A stretch of DNA of 64,000 bases from Podospora pseudoanserina (GCF_035222485.1 NC_085920.1:1426001-1490000), one strand, 5' to 3'. Shown: positions 1-11,178, counted from the first letter of the stretch. Notes: a model not told the origin generated them from the letters alone. Translations and numbers: made by a program.

Positions 1-1305
1 TGACGGTGAGTTTAACCCTGCGCCACGTTCGTGTTTTTGTTTCGGGGAGGGGGTGTATGAGTGACCCCACGGGACCCGGGAGGGTGGTTATGATGTGGTA
101 TGCATGATGCGCTGCACATGACTACTCGGCCAGTGGCCGTTGGGTCGCAGAGGGGAAGGGGGGGGGGAACAATATGGGGAAACGACTGGTCATTCCAACT
201 ACACGGTGTGCTAACGTCCACTCTCAGGTCTCCCTCACCCACCCCCACGACCCCTACACCATCGAGCAAAAGTACTGGGACCTCTACGAAAACGTCGACA
301 TCGACCTCCCCCGCGTGACCATCCCCCAGGAAGACCAAGACCCCCACTCCAAACGCCTCCTCAAAGTCTGCGACCTGTGGGACAATCCTTTCTCTGACGA
401 GCAAATCAAGCGGGCCCGGAGGGCGTACTACGGCGCCGTCTCGTACGTCGACGACTGCCTCGGCCAGCTCCTCACCCTGCTCAAGCAGCTCAAGCTCGAC
501 GAGGACACGATTGTGATATTTTCTGGCGACCACGGGGACATGCTCGGGGAGAGGGGGCTGTGGTACAAGATGTCGTATTTTGAGAGCTCGGTGCGTGTGC
601 CGCTTCTGGTGAGCTACCCGAAGAGGTTCGAGCCGAGGAGGGTGAGTCAGAATGTGAGCACGTTGGATATTTTGCCTACGATGTGCGATTTGGTGGGGAC
701 GAAGCCGTGGGCGTTGTTGCCGATGGATGGGAGGAGTTTGCTGCCGCATCTGGAGGGGAGGGAGGGGGGGCATGATGAGGTTTTTGCGGAGTATACTGGG
801 GAGGGGACGGTCAGGCCGCTGATGATGATCAGAAGGGGGAGGTGGAAGTATGTGACTTGCCCGGCGGATGGGAGTCAGTTGTTTGATTTGAGGGCGGATC
901 CGCTCGAGTTGAGGGATTTGGTGAAGGAGGGGGTGGTGAGGACGGATGAAGAAACAAAAGAGGTTTTTGAGGCGTTTGAGAGGGAGGCGAGGGAGAAGTG
1001 GGATTTTGAGGGGATTACGAAGGAGGTGTTGCATAGTCAGAGGAAGAGGAGGTTGGTTTGGGGGGCGCTGACGAAGGGGAGGTTTGAGAGTTGGGATTAC
1101 AATCCGATTGATGATGGGAGGGAGAAGTAAGTTCTTCTCTCTGGCGTGATGAGGATGTGTACTAATCTGTTGTGATAGGTATATCCGGTCGCATATTCCT
1201 CTGGATGACCTCGAGAGGCGGGCGCGGTACCCGGCTGTGGATGAGTCCGGCCGGGAGACAGGATCGAGGATCGTGACTGATCAAGCTGGATCTCACGGGC
1301 AGTAA
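1..1305 (+). CDS. Choline sulfatase, 3' part (partial at left edge)
   Basis: The visible exons are <1-5, 228-1126 and 1179-1305, separated by introns 6-227 (GTGAGT donor, CTAAC branch site, CAG acceptor) and 1127-1178. The 5' part lies outside the window. Joining the first two exons gives L/M-T-VSLTHPHDPY, the conserved segment of choline sulfatases, so the ATG at 174 lies in the intron and is not the start. The sulfatase core shows GDHGDMLGERGLWYKMS, where Asp-His corresponds to the metal ligands of alkaline-phosphatase-fold sulfatases, followed by SSVRVPLLVSYP and a C-terminal region typical of choline-sulfatases. The family hydrolyses choline-O-sulfate to choline and sulfate, a fungal sulfur store. 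The FGly cysteine motif would lie upstream. The coding strand changes from C-ending to G-ending codons near 530. The subfamily rests on recalled similarity; the sulfatase fold is clear. Confidence 0.88.
6..227 (+). other. Intron of the sulfatase gene (222 nt)
   Basis: It is bounded by GTGAGT at 6 and CTCTCAG at 221-227, with a CTAAC branch site at about 211. At 222 nt it is longer than most introns here, and it holds a G-rich run near 150-170. The flanking phases agree (phase 0). Confidence 0.75.
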
Positions 1306-1964
1306 ACTCTGTCGACATGTGCTGGTGGCGCTTCAACTATTACGACGGTGATGAAGAGGATGTGGTTCAACCCGGTTTCTCATAGCGAGTTTTGCTCTTG
1401 GGCGCACGATGGAGGTTCAAATGGTTAAGGTAGACGATATATGTGAAGGCATCTTGGGACATGTTTAATTTGGCGAGCGTGCTAGCATTGCTCTTTGTCA
1501 GTTATGCTGATAAAAAATACAACCGATCATGCAATCTGCACTGGTAGACCGTATATGTATCAGCGTTGATGATGTTGAGAGCAACCATTGAGAACCTTGA
1601 TGAGCTAACTGCCTGAAAATAAAGTGGGCTAGAGATCTGCGCTAGCCAAATAAGGAAGCGACAGCCCGGGCCTGTGCTCAAGCTCCCCCCCGCGCGTGAC
1701 AGAATTGCGAACTTAACCATCATCAATTGCGCTTCTCAACTTTTCCATATTTTGATCGCAACAACAAAATCCCGACTGTAGAAATCGCCAACTCTCACCA
1801 CCAATATCTAACCCTTCCCACATTCAAGTCCACCCCCACCTTACCAATCCGCACTCATCACCTTTGATCTCGCGCAAACAGCAGCGCGAAAGCGCAATAC
1901 CCAACTTCCCGCGACAGCAACACCCATCCACTGACCACAACCACTCTTCCCTCAACCGCCAAAG
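1306..1964. other. Intergenic: sulfatase 3' end and med8 promoter
   Basis: No coding signal was found on either strand. The right half (about 1740-1960) is strongly pyrimidine/CA-rich on the plus strand, as is common just upstream of fungal start codons. No RNA gene or repeat was seen. Confidence 0.6.
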
Positions 1965-2935
1965 ATGGCTTCCCTAAACCTCCTCCCCGAAGACCTCAAA
2001 CACCTCGACCTCCTCCGCAACCGCTTCGCGACCCTATCTCTCAACCTCTCCAACGCCCACCGCAACATGGCGCTCACCTACCCCCTCCCCTCCCAAGAAT
2101 CCCTCCAGGCCTCAGCAGCAATAATCCACACCTCGCTGCTATCCCTCCAGTCGATCCTAACCGACAAGTCAGCCTTGTTCCACCGCATCGCTGTCCACCC
2201 GTCTACCAACTTCCCCGGGCGCACCCAGCTAGACTTTTTGTCATCGATGCTAAGAAAAAAACCGGAACCGGAGATCGAGACGAAAATGGAGATGGGGATG
2301 CAGAGGGCGAGGGAAGTGGGGGTTGATGAGGCGGTGTTGGCAGAGATTGCTAGGCGGAACAAGAGACGGGAAGGGGGGGATGATGAGGATTATGAGGAGG
2401 GGGGTGGTGGTGGTGGGGGTGGGGATGGGGACGAGGGGGAGGATGAGGAGGCGAATAATGAGAAGTGGGCAGATTGCTGGTTTTTGTTTGATAGGGGGTT
2501 GAAGGAGTATATTAATGTGCAGGAGGGGAGGAGTTATACTGTGGAGGAGCAGGAGATGGGGGTTGAGAGGGTGAGGACGGGGTTGAGGAGGAATTTGTTG
2601 GAGGAGGAGGAGGAGGAGGAGGAGAGTGATGATGAGGAAGAGGATGAAGATGAAGAAGAGGATGAAGATTTAGTTATGATGGATGGGAGTGGTGGGGGGA
2701 GGGGAGGGTTGGGACAGCAGGGGGTTGTGCAGCAGGTGAGGTACGTGGTAGGCTTCATTGACATGTTTTTGGTTATTTTGCTAATCGGGTGGCCTCCAGT
2801 GGAAATACGGGTGTGCAGCCAGAGCACTTGTTTTGGTTGTATGCTAGGGGCAGGACAGATCTACCGCCGAGGATAGAGCTCGAGTCCAAGAGGGCGCCTG
2901 CGAAAGGGCAGGTGAAAAGACTTCCTCCTAGGTAG
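1965..2935 (+). CDS. med8: Mediator complex subunit 8
   Basis: Exons 1965-2740 and 2800-2935 (intron 2741-2799, GTACGT..CCAG, CTAAT branch) give 303 aa. Med8 belongs to the head module of Mediator, the co-activator bridging regulators and RNA polymerase II in the nucleus. Family marks are the N-terminal helix beginning MASLNLLPEDLKHLD, the segment LFHRIAVHPSTNFPGRTQ and RKKPEPEIE at about residues 87-107. The C-terminal GVQPEHLFWLYARGRTDLPP appears only after splicing, which supports the intron. Between the conserved ends lies a long low-complexity insert: a Gly run at about 147-153 and Asp/Glu tracts at about 155-165 and 211-236. These look like expansions rather than domains. Third positions change from C to G near 2250. 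Confidence 0.9.
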
Positions 2936-3474
2936 TGGGTGTGTTTCTCTGCTCTTGGTTTTGGGAAAGGGGCGGCCGTTTATATATTCATCTAGCATAG
3001 CGGGGAATGGGACATGGTGTTTTGGCGACAGGTGCGTGGCTTTGATGGCTGATGGCTGTGGCTCTGAACGCCCCTTTCGAGCAGGAAGGTTTCTTCCTCC
3101 TGAGGTTAAGTCGGGTGTGGACTGGTCATGATAATCAAAGGAAAATACCCAACTTCGAAATCGTGCAATTGCTCTTCAACAAGACTTCAGTGCTTCGCAG
3201 GAGGATTGTCATGTCATAGAAGCAGTATGCCCAACTAATACATGGGAATATAATAATTTGCCTACCCAATGTAAGATATACATACTGTGCCGACTTTTGT
3301 GTTAACCCGCTTCCAACGGTTGCCTACCAGTTTCAGTTTTCCTGCTTCCAACAGTTGGTTGCCTACCAATCGTCCTATTTGAGATGGCCAACCTGACGCT
3401 TGAAAGCGTGTGGTTCTTCACATTCTCTTTCTTTCTTTCTTTCTATTTCCCCAAGCCATACCCCCTTCATCACC
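2936..3474. other. Intergenic after med8, with a short imperfect duplication
   Basis: No gene was seen. At 3309-3369 the motif GCTTCCAAC(G/A)GTTG..CCTACCA occurs twice about 35 nt apart, the second copy carrying an extra GTTG. A CTTT microsatellite lies at about 3427-3443 just before the decayed gene. Confidence 0.5.
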
Positions 3475-4435
3475 ATGACCTTCCACCTCTTGTCCCTGCC
3501 CCAAGAGATCCGGCTCGCGGTCTACCTCCAATACTATTCGTGAGCCCCCTCACCTACCACAACGACGAATGGGCCTACCCGGGGAAACTAGCCTCGAAGC
3601 CGCCATCACCATGCATCTACGAGCCCGTAACACCCGATGAGAACGGAAGCGACGACAGGGGGTGGTGGTCAAGACGTCATGGTGGTGGTGGTGGTCGTCG
3701 TCGTGACAAGTTGCCATTATAATTATCACCCTACCGACCGCACGAGTATATCCCTACTGCCTTTCTGCAGACTTGTCGACAGGTTTACACCGAGTGCCGG
3801 ATGATGCCCTTTCGGGAAAACGAATTTGTTTTTGCGAGGTGTCACAGCTCGGGGGTTGGGCCAGGGCAGGAGTTGATGGAGAAGTTGTCGGGAGAGGACA
3901 CACCAAAGCGGCCCAGTTCGCAAAAGTGCTCATCTGGGCCCCCCGACCTAGGGATTTGAAGATGCCCCCGCAGCTTGAGCTTGGCTCAGAACCTTCTTGG
4001 CAGCTGGACAACTTGAGATACTTGCGCATGTTCACATATCAACAGGATCTCCTGGGTGCATCCTTGCCTTCTTTTCGGAGTCTTTGCGAGCGATTGCCTG
4101 GGTTTAGAGAGCTGAGGCTGCACATTAACCCTGACGAAGAGGGACCCGTGGGTTCAAACTCGGGTTGGTGGTGGGGAGAGGTGCTGGATGATAGTTTCAC
4201 TGAAGAGCAGGCGCCGATACAGGCACGGAGATGGATGTGGGTTGATTGTGGACTCAGACAGCTGAATGGGTTGATATATCTTCAGATAGCAGTGGGTATG
4301 TATTCCACGCTGTCGGAAGCTGGGAGAAGCAAGTAGGTTACGCTGTTGGAGCAAAGATTGGATGATAAAAGGGAGGAGGCGCAGAAGGTCAAGGTTGCTC
4401 ATGTCCCCCGTACCATCGGGTCCAGGTGGGTATGA
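3475..4435 (+). pseudogene. Decayed F-box/2EXR-like gene
   Basis: The ATG at 3475 opens MTFHLLSLPQEIRLAVYLQY, the start of many sordariomycete 2EXR/F-box-like proteins, but this frame ends at a TGA after 22 codons (about 3541). Related sequence continues in another frame (SPLTYHNDEWAYPG). After 3770 the family-typical TCRQVYTECRMMPFRENEF appears, and from about 3895 a third frame (TKAAQFAKVLIWAPR, later GFRELRLHINPDEEGP). A stop at 4334 is followed in frame by 32 readable codons ending in a basic tail (KVKVAHVP) at 4435. At least two frame changes and a late stop indicate a pseudogene. A multi-intron gene cannot be wholly excluded, but the junctions lack good splice sites. The intact family has no firmly known function. 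Confidence 0.6.
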
Positions 4436-5669
4436 TAGAATCAGATATAGTCATCTGTTGTACTCTTAAAATGTCAACACACACTACAGCAGAAAAACCG
4501 ACAAGGGCTGGCTGGGCTGCTTGGCAATATGACGTATGCCAAGCCGGCACACACGTTCGAAACATTCTCCGCCGCAGATCTCTGGAGCTTGTGCGTGTCC
4601 CAGGGCACAGCCTGCAACTTGGCAACAAACAACAACAAGCATAAGAATCGAACTGGCGAAGATGCTATCTTGCTCTGCTGGCCACGCTACTACAGAGGAG
4701 AACGGCTCGCTGTTTTAAGAATTGTCTGACCCATCATGAAATCTTTTCAGCTGTCAGCGGCTAGAACCATCATTGGAGGCGTTTCCTCATGTGGCGTTTC
4801 CGAAATTGTTGCATGTTCAGCTCCCTGCATCTTCCTGTTTGTTCTCCTGGGACCTGCAGTTCAGATCAAGCTTCACAGGCCGATCCGTTCCCCTCGTCTC
4901 CTGGAAGCCCCTGCATGTCCGACGGAGTCTTTTGGGCCGTCCTCTGAGACCTGGGGGAGCTACACCGCCAGGTGAGGTGAGGCAATGGGTCGGTCGTACC
5001 TGCCTGCCTCTTCTGTTTTTTTTTTTCAGCGTTCAGTTACTAGGTACTCGGTGAGACACAATACGCCGACTTTGCTGCTTGCCCTCTCACAAGCGGCTTT
5101 CGCTTTTATTGTGTTTGCTGAAACTCATGCTGGAATAGGGCAACGCAACGACGCGCGGATCAGCCAAGGGCCTGGAACATCTTTTCCAAGCTCGGTAATC
5201 TTGCCAACCCCTGATTCAGCAAGCCTCGAGCCTGGGAACGTCACCAACAACGGCTGCCATGAGACAATGGTCCCTGGAACTAGCGACGAATTAGCGTGAC
5301 GGTCAATCGGTGCACCGCACCTTGTCATATCAAATCCCCAGGAAACCAAGCGTTACCCACGCCTGACACCGTCACCCGCTCTCCTTCAAAACACACCTTG
5401 TCCTCAGAGCTCAGCTTGGAGCTCCCCCCTTCTTTCCTCGTCCTGGGCCTCAACTTCGTACATACACACGCACACAAGCAGCCACCTTCCTGTGGCAGCC
5501 TTCTACCATCTGACTTTGTAGATTTTGACAGTCGCTTTGATACGGAATTTGCCACCAGTGTATATCATCACATCACTCATTCAGTTCAATCTTCACTTCA
5601 CCATCAATACCGCTTGTTTTATTCCCATTTCCAACCTCAGGGCGGCGGCCCAAGCCTCTCATCACCAAG
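4436..5669. other. Intergenic, no supported gene
   Basis: Open frames here are short and unlike any family I know. The plus-strand stretch 4773-4970 (reading LEAFPHVAFPKLLHVQLPA) has a faint leucine-rich, F-box-like look and could be a relic related to the decayed gene upstream, but this is weak. The last 300 bases are CA/CT-rich and probably hold the acyltransferase promoter and 5' UTR. Confidence 0.5.
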
Positions 5670-7169
5670 ATGTTATCACCGCCCACCGCCAGCCTCCCCA
5701 GGCTTTTCCTCCCTCGCCAAACCCTCTTCAAAATCCTCCTCGCCCTCCTCCCCTCCTTCCTCTCGGACCGCCTCTTCCCCGACCATAAACCAACTTACCG
5801 CGTCCATCCAACCTCGTACCTCGACGGCCTCCGCGGCATCGCCTCCATCATCGTCTTCTTCTGCCACTACACCGAAAACAACTTTTCGGCCCTGACGCTC
5901 TCCCACGGCCTCAACGTCGACCGCCCCTCGTCTTTTATTCAACTCCCCTACTTCCGCATCATCTTCTCCGGCAGACCAATGGTGCACATCTTTTTTGTCA
6001 TTTCCGGCTTTGCCCTGTCGTACAAGCCCATCAAGGCTCTACACGCCCGAGACCTGGACAAATGCTACACTGCCCTTGCGTCGTCCACGTTCCGTCGAGC
6101 GTTCAGGTTGTTTGGACCATGCGTGGTGTCGACGTTTATGGTGCTTTGTCTCCGGCAGACGGGGTATCTGGGTCCGGCGCAGGAGACGCTGATGGAGGAG
6201 GTGTGGAAGTGGAAGGGGGCGGTGTTTCACCAGATTACTTGGGGGTGGGACTGGGATAGGGATTTGAAGCCGGCGTATGATATCCACTTGTGGACGATAC
6301 CGATTGAGTTTGCGCATTCGATGTTGTTGTTTATGGTTGTGCTGATGCTCAGTCGGGTGAAGCTGCATGTGAGGATGGGGAGTGTGTTGGGGTTGATGGG
6401 GTACTGTTTGATGTGTGGGAAGTGGGCGGGGTTCGAGTTTTTGGCGGGTTTGTTTTTGGCCGAGGTTTTCGTGCTGAAGCAGGAGGGGAAGAAGCAAAAG
6501 GAGTGGGAGGGGGAGAGGGAGGGGACCAAAGAAAGGGGGATGGTGATGGGGCCGGGCACGTTGGTGAAGGGGTTGCAGGTGGTGATGATACTGGTGGGGT
6601 TGTTCATTGGGGGTTGGCCGAATAGGAGTGCGGATAAGACGCCGGGGATTAGCTGGTTTCTGGAGAGGACGCCGTTGCCGTTTGCGGAGATGGATCATTT
6701 GGCGCCGCAGAAGTTTTGGTTTGGGCTGAGCGCGGTGTGTACGGTGTGGGCGGTGGGGGAGCTGGATTTTCTGAGGAGGTTCTTTGAGGGGGGGCTGGCG
6801 CAGTATTGTGGGAGGATCAGTTATGCGATTTATATCATGCATGGACCGGTGATGGATACCATCCAGGCGTCGATTCTGGGGCATGTTGATATCCCTGCGA
6901 GGGGGAAGCCGGGGGATGCGAATTTTAAGGAGGCGCTTCCTGCTGCGGGTGTAAAGGGGTTCTTCGGGGTGAAGACGCCAACTCAGATCACGTTGAGCTG
7001 GTTCTTTGGGATGTGGATGATTGGGCCGTTTGTGTTTTGGGCGGCGGATGTGTTTTGGAGGGTGGTGGACAACCGGATTGTGGACTGGGGGAAGAGGTTG
7101 GAGAACTGGTGTCTGGATGAGGACACTGGGCCTAGCCCGAGGTCCCAGGGGTATTCTGTTGCTGCGTGA
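5670..7169 (+). CDS. Acyltransferase-3 family membrane protein
   Basis: A single exon of 499 aa. The acyltransferase-3 domain spans about residues 45-450: it opens with HPTSYLDGLRGIASIIVFF followed by CHYTEN (the family histidine) and continues with the typical IFFVISGFALSYKPI. Roughly ten hydrophobic segments follow, and ISYAIYIMHGPV near residue 385 is also typical. Members transfer acyl groups to carbohydrates or small molecules at membranes; the fungal substrates are mostly unknown, so none is named. A charged loop rich in Lys/Glu lies at about 270-292. The ATG at 5670 precedes the whole domain and follows a pyrimidine-rich leader. Codons end mostly in C up to about 6075 and in G afterwards. 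Confidence 0.88.
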   Translation: MLSPPTASLPRLFLPRQTLFKILLALLPSFLSDRLFPDHKPTYRVHPTSYLDGLRGIASIIVFFCHYTENNFSALTLSHGLNVDRPSSFIQLPYFRIIFSGRPMVHIFFVISGFALSYKPIKALHARDLDKCYTALASSTFRRAFRLFGPCVVSTFMVLCLRQTGYLGPAQETLMEEVWKWKGAVFHQITWGWDWDRDLKPAYDIHLWTIPIEFAHSMLLFMVVLMLSRVKLHVRMGSVLGLMGYCLMCGKWAGFEFLAGLFLAEVFVLKQEGKKQKEWEGEREGTKERGMVMGPGTLVKGLQVVMILVGLFIGGWPNRSADKTPGISWFLERTPLPFAEMDHLAPQKFWFGLSAVCTVWAVGELDFLRRFFEGGLAQYCGRISYAIYIMHGPVMDTIQASILGHVDIPARGKPGDANFKEALPAAGVKGFFGVKTPTQITLSWFFGMWMIGPFVFWAADVFWRVVDNRIVDWGKRLENWCLDEDTGPSPRSQGYSVAA

Positions 7170-8182
7170 AGGCTTTGCAAATGTTTGGGACCAGGGTGAA
7201 AATATCATGGGAGGTGGGTGCTTTGATGGGTAATTATTAGCAGGCGGGGCGTTGTTGGGAGGAGTTGGACTGGCTGATGATTATTTTCTCTTATGTTCTT
7301 TTCCCGCTCTTTGCTAGATTGGCGGCTTAGTGTTCTATACCCAGACTTCGTTGTTCACAATACAGCTTTGCTTGTTTTATGGATTTGGAGAGAAAGATGG
7401 AACAAGAGATGTTTGAGTTTTGGGATGAAAAGTCTCAACTGTTGGTGAATTTCTTCCAAAGCAAAAGAGCGAATTGAGATCCGATATCATGTGACCACGC
7501 GATGCTGACCTGCGGTTGGGTGTGGTTGTCGACGCGGGGGAGGGGGGGTGAGTCACGGTTGTGCAGGTTGGTCTTTATTAGTCAGGAAGGAGGTATGACT
7601 GCATTGGATATTGCCTGGGGCAGGTCAATGGGGATGATATAAACATGTCTGAGGGGCCTCAGGATGTATTTTTTTTTACTTGAAATCTTTTGTTCTTGGT
7701 TCATCGGAATCAATCAATTGATGAGGTTGAGAAAGAACCAATTTAGAAAACTGAATACGACCCCTCACTTTGCTACAGTTCTTTATTCTTTCCTCCTCTC
7801 TCTCCGGTCTTCGGGCACGGCACACGCCATCAATTGAAGGATAGCCGTGGGAAACCGCTCTGATCCGAAGGGGCGTTGTGTTATTGGGATTGAGTGGATG
7901 AGATCTTGGGGTGTAGATTCAGCTTTTGACTTTTGGGTGTAGTAGGTAATTGGGGAGGTAGGGTGTTTATATGGGATTTGTTTCCTGCTTTCATGTTCTG
8001 GTTTATTCCCTGTTTTTGGGTCACTTACACCTTTGTCACAGCCTCACCACACAACCTTCTCACACAACCTTCTCCCAGCAACCCCCCCATCTCAAATACC
8101 GCCATTGAACCATCACCCAAACCAATTAACTCACACAATCCTTATACCAACCAGTCAGTCCTCAACTCAACCCAACCCGAAA
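7170..8182. other. Intergenic between acyltransferase and GFA gene
   Basis: About 1 kb without a supportable gene. It holds the 3' region of the acyltransferase gene, a short G-run near 7540, a T-run near 7670 and a CA-rich leader before 8183. Confidence 0.5.
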
Positions 8183-8947
8183 ATGAACGCCTCCTGCCAA
8201 TGCGGCTCCATCCGCTTCAAAACCCCCTCCCCAAACCCCTAGCCTTGTATATCTGCCACTGGTATTTCCTCTCCAATCCCCTTTTTTTTTTTTTTTTTTT
8301 TTTTTCTCTCTCTTGGTTTTCTAACATTAGCAAAACAGCATAGCCTGCCAAAGACAAACCTCCTCCGCCTTTGGCGTTTCGGCCATCTTCCCCCGCTTCT
8401 CCCTCCCCGCCAACCTCATCCAACCATCGCCCTCCTCACCAACATCATCCTCGGTCTCGTCATCAGGGAGTCCACCAGCTGGATGTGAAGGGAGCGGGAG
8501 TAACCTGCTATCAGTCTACTCACGCGCAACAACCAACGGGCAGACGCTGTACTGCTATTTTTGCAAGAGGTGCGGGACGAGGTTGGTGCATGATAGTCCT
8601 GTGAGTTTCCCTTTACCCCCAACAAAAAAACATGATATGGGTTTTACGGTTGCCTGCTACGAACGTGGCTGACAAACAATCAGAACAAAAACGTCGTCAG
8701 CGTCAAGGGGGGTTGCCTAGAGGGGTTGGATTGGAAGAGCGCGATTCACATTTGGTATGCCACCTTCCCTCGTAACATTCACAGTCGTAAGGGGCGGTAT
8801 CTAACGGGAAGATTGCCATCTAGGACAAAATCAGCCATGGTGCCAATCCCAGAAGGCGTGGAATCCCACAAGGAGGACTGCAAGGACCCGGAAGAGTATG
8901 GTGTTTGTCAGGAGGAGTTGGATCAGCCGCCGGGGGGGAGTTTGTGA
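8183..8947 (+). pseudogene. GFA/CENP-V-type zinc protein with a frame break in exon 1
   Basis: Exon parts 8183-8261, 8339-8600, 8684-8754 and 8824-8947 are joined by introns with clean GT..AG borders. They spell a GFA-domain protein (glutathione-dependent formaldehyde-activating enzyme/CENP-V fold): MNASCQCGSIRFKT, then ICHCIACQRQTSSAFG, FCKRCGTRLVHD and WKSAIHIWTKSAMVP. The zinc cysteines CxC, CHCxxC and CxxC are all present. However, the ATG frame meets a TAG at about 8240; the rest of exon 1 (PLALYICHC) is offset by one base, the change lying in a C/A-rich run at about 8218-8240. Either the gene is recently inactivated or one base was miscalled. Intron 1 contains a run of 24 T. Family members are small oxidoreductase-like zinc proteins, mostly of unknown substrate. 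Confidence 0.65.
8282..8305 (+). repeat. Poly-T tract (24 T)
   Basis: A homopolymer inside intron 1 of the GFA-type gene. It acts as an extended polypyrimidine stretch upstream of the acceptor at 8338. Confidence 0.9.
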
Positions 8948-9387
8948 GTGATTTCGTTGACAGCAATAATCGGAAGCTGGAAATATAGGCCAGGAAAAAA
9001 GAGGGAATATGAATACACCGCTCGGTTGCAAGGTGAGGTCAAAAAAATTTACCAAAACTAAATGCCACGTCTGTTTAATACAACCCTGCAATGCTTCGTG
9101 CTCATGCTATGCTGCAATTATATGCCATGCTCACAGACTAAAAAAAAATGCTGACTTAACAAAACACACTCAGCACCCCGACCCAGCCCTGTCTGTCTCT
9201 TATATATCAGCCATCCCAATCCTCCAAGCTACATAAATGATCGTCATCCCACCGTTCATTAAAAAAAGAAGAAAAAGTCATCCCACCCTACCATCCCATC
9301 GCCATTTCCTGTAATCCGCAAATCACATCAGCAACAACACAATTCCCAAAACCACCCCAAATTCAAAGGAACAAACACGGTTATCCA
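8948..9387. other. Convergent 3' regions of the GFA gene and chk1
   Basis: AT-richer non-coding sequence between two converging genes. It includes A-runs near 9040, 9140 and 9260 that may serve in 3'-end formation. Confidence 0.5.
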
Positions 9388-11178
9388 TTACTGTGAACTC
9401 CCCCCATCCCCACTCCAAACCCCCTCCTTGCACAGCAGCGCCACCTTCTTGAAAAACCTCCGCCACTCTAGCGGGTCACCCTTCACCTTGACAAACCTAA
9501 CCTCGTGCAGTACCACCTCCTGGCCCTCCTCGTCAGACATGCTCGTCATCAGCCTGTACTTGTCTACCAGCACCTCCCCGTGCAGGCTCTGGTTTCTCCC
9601 GTCCACCGTCTTCACCTTTAGCGTCGCCACGTGGTCCGACTCCGGGTTGACACTACCACCGATTTGAGCCGGTTGCGGCACGTTGAGCTGGTGAAGCGCG
9701 TCGCTGAGCATCTGCACGAGCAGCACCGGCGGCATGTGCGAGAAGAATCTTGTCAGCGAGTATGAGGGGATGATGTCCCTGAACTGGCGGGCGTGCTGGG
9801 TCAAGGACAATGGGATGCCTGGGATCTGCGAGAACTGGCTCATGGACGGGTCATCCGACAGAGCGGAGAGGGCGGCCAGGGCCAGGTTTCGGTTGGGATG
9901 CCGGCTTGATGGCGGAGGAAGGATGGAAGCAGCATCGCGGGGAGCCAACGGCTGCGTCGAGGAGATGATGGCGTGAGTACCCAGTGTTCGGAGGGTTGGC
10001 CGTTCCCAATCGAAGGCTGCATCTGTGATGGGAGTTTCGGGTTGGGTGGCTGGGAGTTTGGTAGTCCACGAGCTGGAGGGCTGGGAATCGAGGTCCATTG
10101 CTTCTGGTTGGGAAGCACGCTGGGAGGGGGTTGGCTCTGCGCTGAGATCAATGCGTAGGGCGGCCAGCATTTTGGTGGCCAGAGCCAGAGGATCTGACAC
10201 CTTGCCGTCGGCGGCGAGGAGGGGGTTGTGACGGGTGTACCATGGGTGCTGGCGAATTTGAGCGAAGCTAAATCGTCTCTGAGGTTCAATGTTCATCATG
10301 CCTCGGAGGAGGGATAATGTGTTGGGGGGAATCCTCTGCCATAGCTGATCTGTACTCCGCCCATGCGTCCGTACGTACTCCTGAAACTCCCAACTTCCAG
10401 TTGTTGGCTCGTCCCATGGTGTGTTGCCCACCAAAAGCACAAACAAAATGACGCCACAAGACCAGATGTCGACCAGATCCGCCGAGTATTTCTGCTGGTC
10501 AGGCGACCTCTTATCTGGCCTGGCACACTGCAGTACCTCAGGGGCGATGTATGGGGGGCTACCGCACATGGTGGCCGTCTGCTTCCGGACTCCCTTGTAC
10601 TCAAACATGGTCGACATGCCAAAGTCGGCAATCTTGAGGTTGCCTGTGTCTGACAAAAGAATGTTCTCGGGTTTGAGGTCCCGGTGGGCTACCCCCTTGG
10701 AGTGCATGAAGCTGACACCAGCGATTAGTTGCAAGAAATACAGATGCGCAATGTCTTCCTGAACGCCGACGTCCGCCTCGATCTTGTCAAAAAGATCACC
10801 TCCTTCGGCAAACTCCATGGCGATCCATCTCCAGACGGCATCTTCGCCAGTAGCGAACCACTCGATGATGTTGGGGTGCTGGCCGATGTGAGAGTGCAAT
10901 GACACCTCCATGGCGATTTGCTTGGCTGATATCCGCCCATGCTTGACAGCGTAACCCTTGTGGATCAGCTTGACAGCAAAGACTGGTGTTGGTGCATCCA
11001 GAGGAATCGCCTTTTTGATGCTGGTTGATCAGAGTCAGCTGGTGGGGTCCTACCCTGGTGTAAGTGAGATGGGTGCGGGAAGAAGAACTCACGATGCATA
11101 TGCGCCCCTTCCTATCGTCTTGGAGATGATGCGGAAGGGCAAATCGTTTGGAAGCGGGTCTAATTGTGACTGTTGCAT
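9388..11178 (-). CDS. chk1: Checkpoint kinase Chk1
   Basis: Exons 11178-11093 and 11020-9388 (intron 11092-11021, GTGAGT..CCAG) give 572 aa. The kinase domain covers about residues 15-275: glycine loop IGRGAYAS (22-29), ATP lysine in VFAVKLIH (K46), HRDLKPENIL with catalytic Asp at about 143, DFGMST at about 161 and GSPPYIAPEVL. IRQHPWYTRHN closes the domain, as in fungal Chk1. The C-terminal part (about 440-560) holds the KA1-like regulatory region. Chk1 acts in the nucleus downstream of ATR-type kinases to hold the cell cycle after DNA damage. The start MQQSQLDPLPNDLPF fits fungal orthologues, and the upstream exon is needed to complete the glycine loop. It is transcribed divergently from the UBE2C-type gene. 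Confidence 0.93.

Noticed and set aside
174-227. ATG at 174 as start of the sulfatase
   Set aside because: It lies within intron 6-227; the conserved VSLTHPHDPY is preceded by a proper CAG acceptor and the exon tail at 1-5.
12-1034. Minus-strand open frame of 340 codons opposite the sulfatase gene
   Set aside because: Pro/His/Arg-rich translation mirrors the codon bias of the real plus-strand exon; no family resemblance.
4773-5054. Possible leucine-rich F-box-like frame
   Set aside because: Only about 60 codons look protein-like and no diagnostic motif is present.
6039-7208. Minus-strand open frame of 389 codons opposite the acyltransferase
   Set aside because: A shadow of the strongly C/G-biased third positions; the product is Pro/His/Arg-rich without domains.
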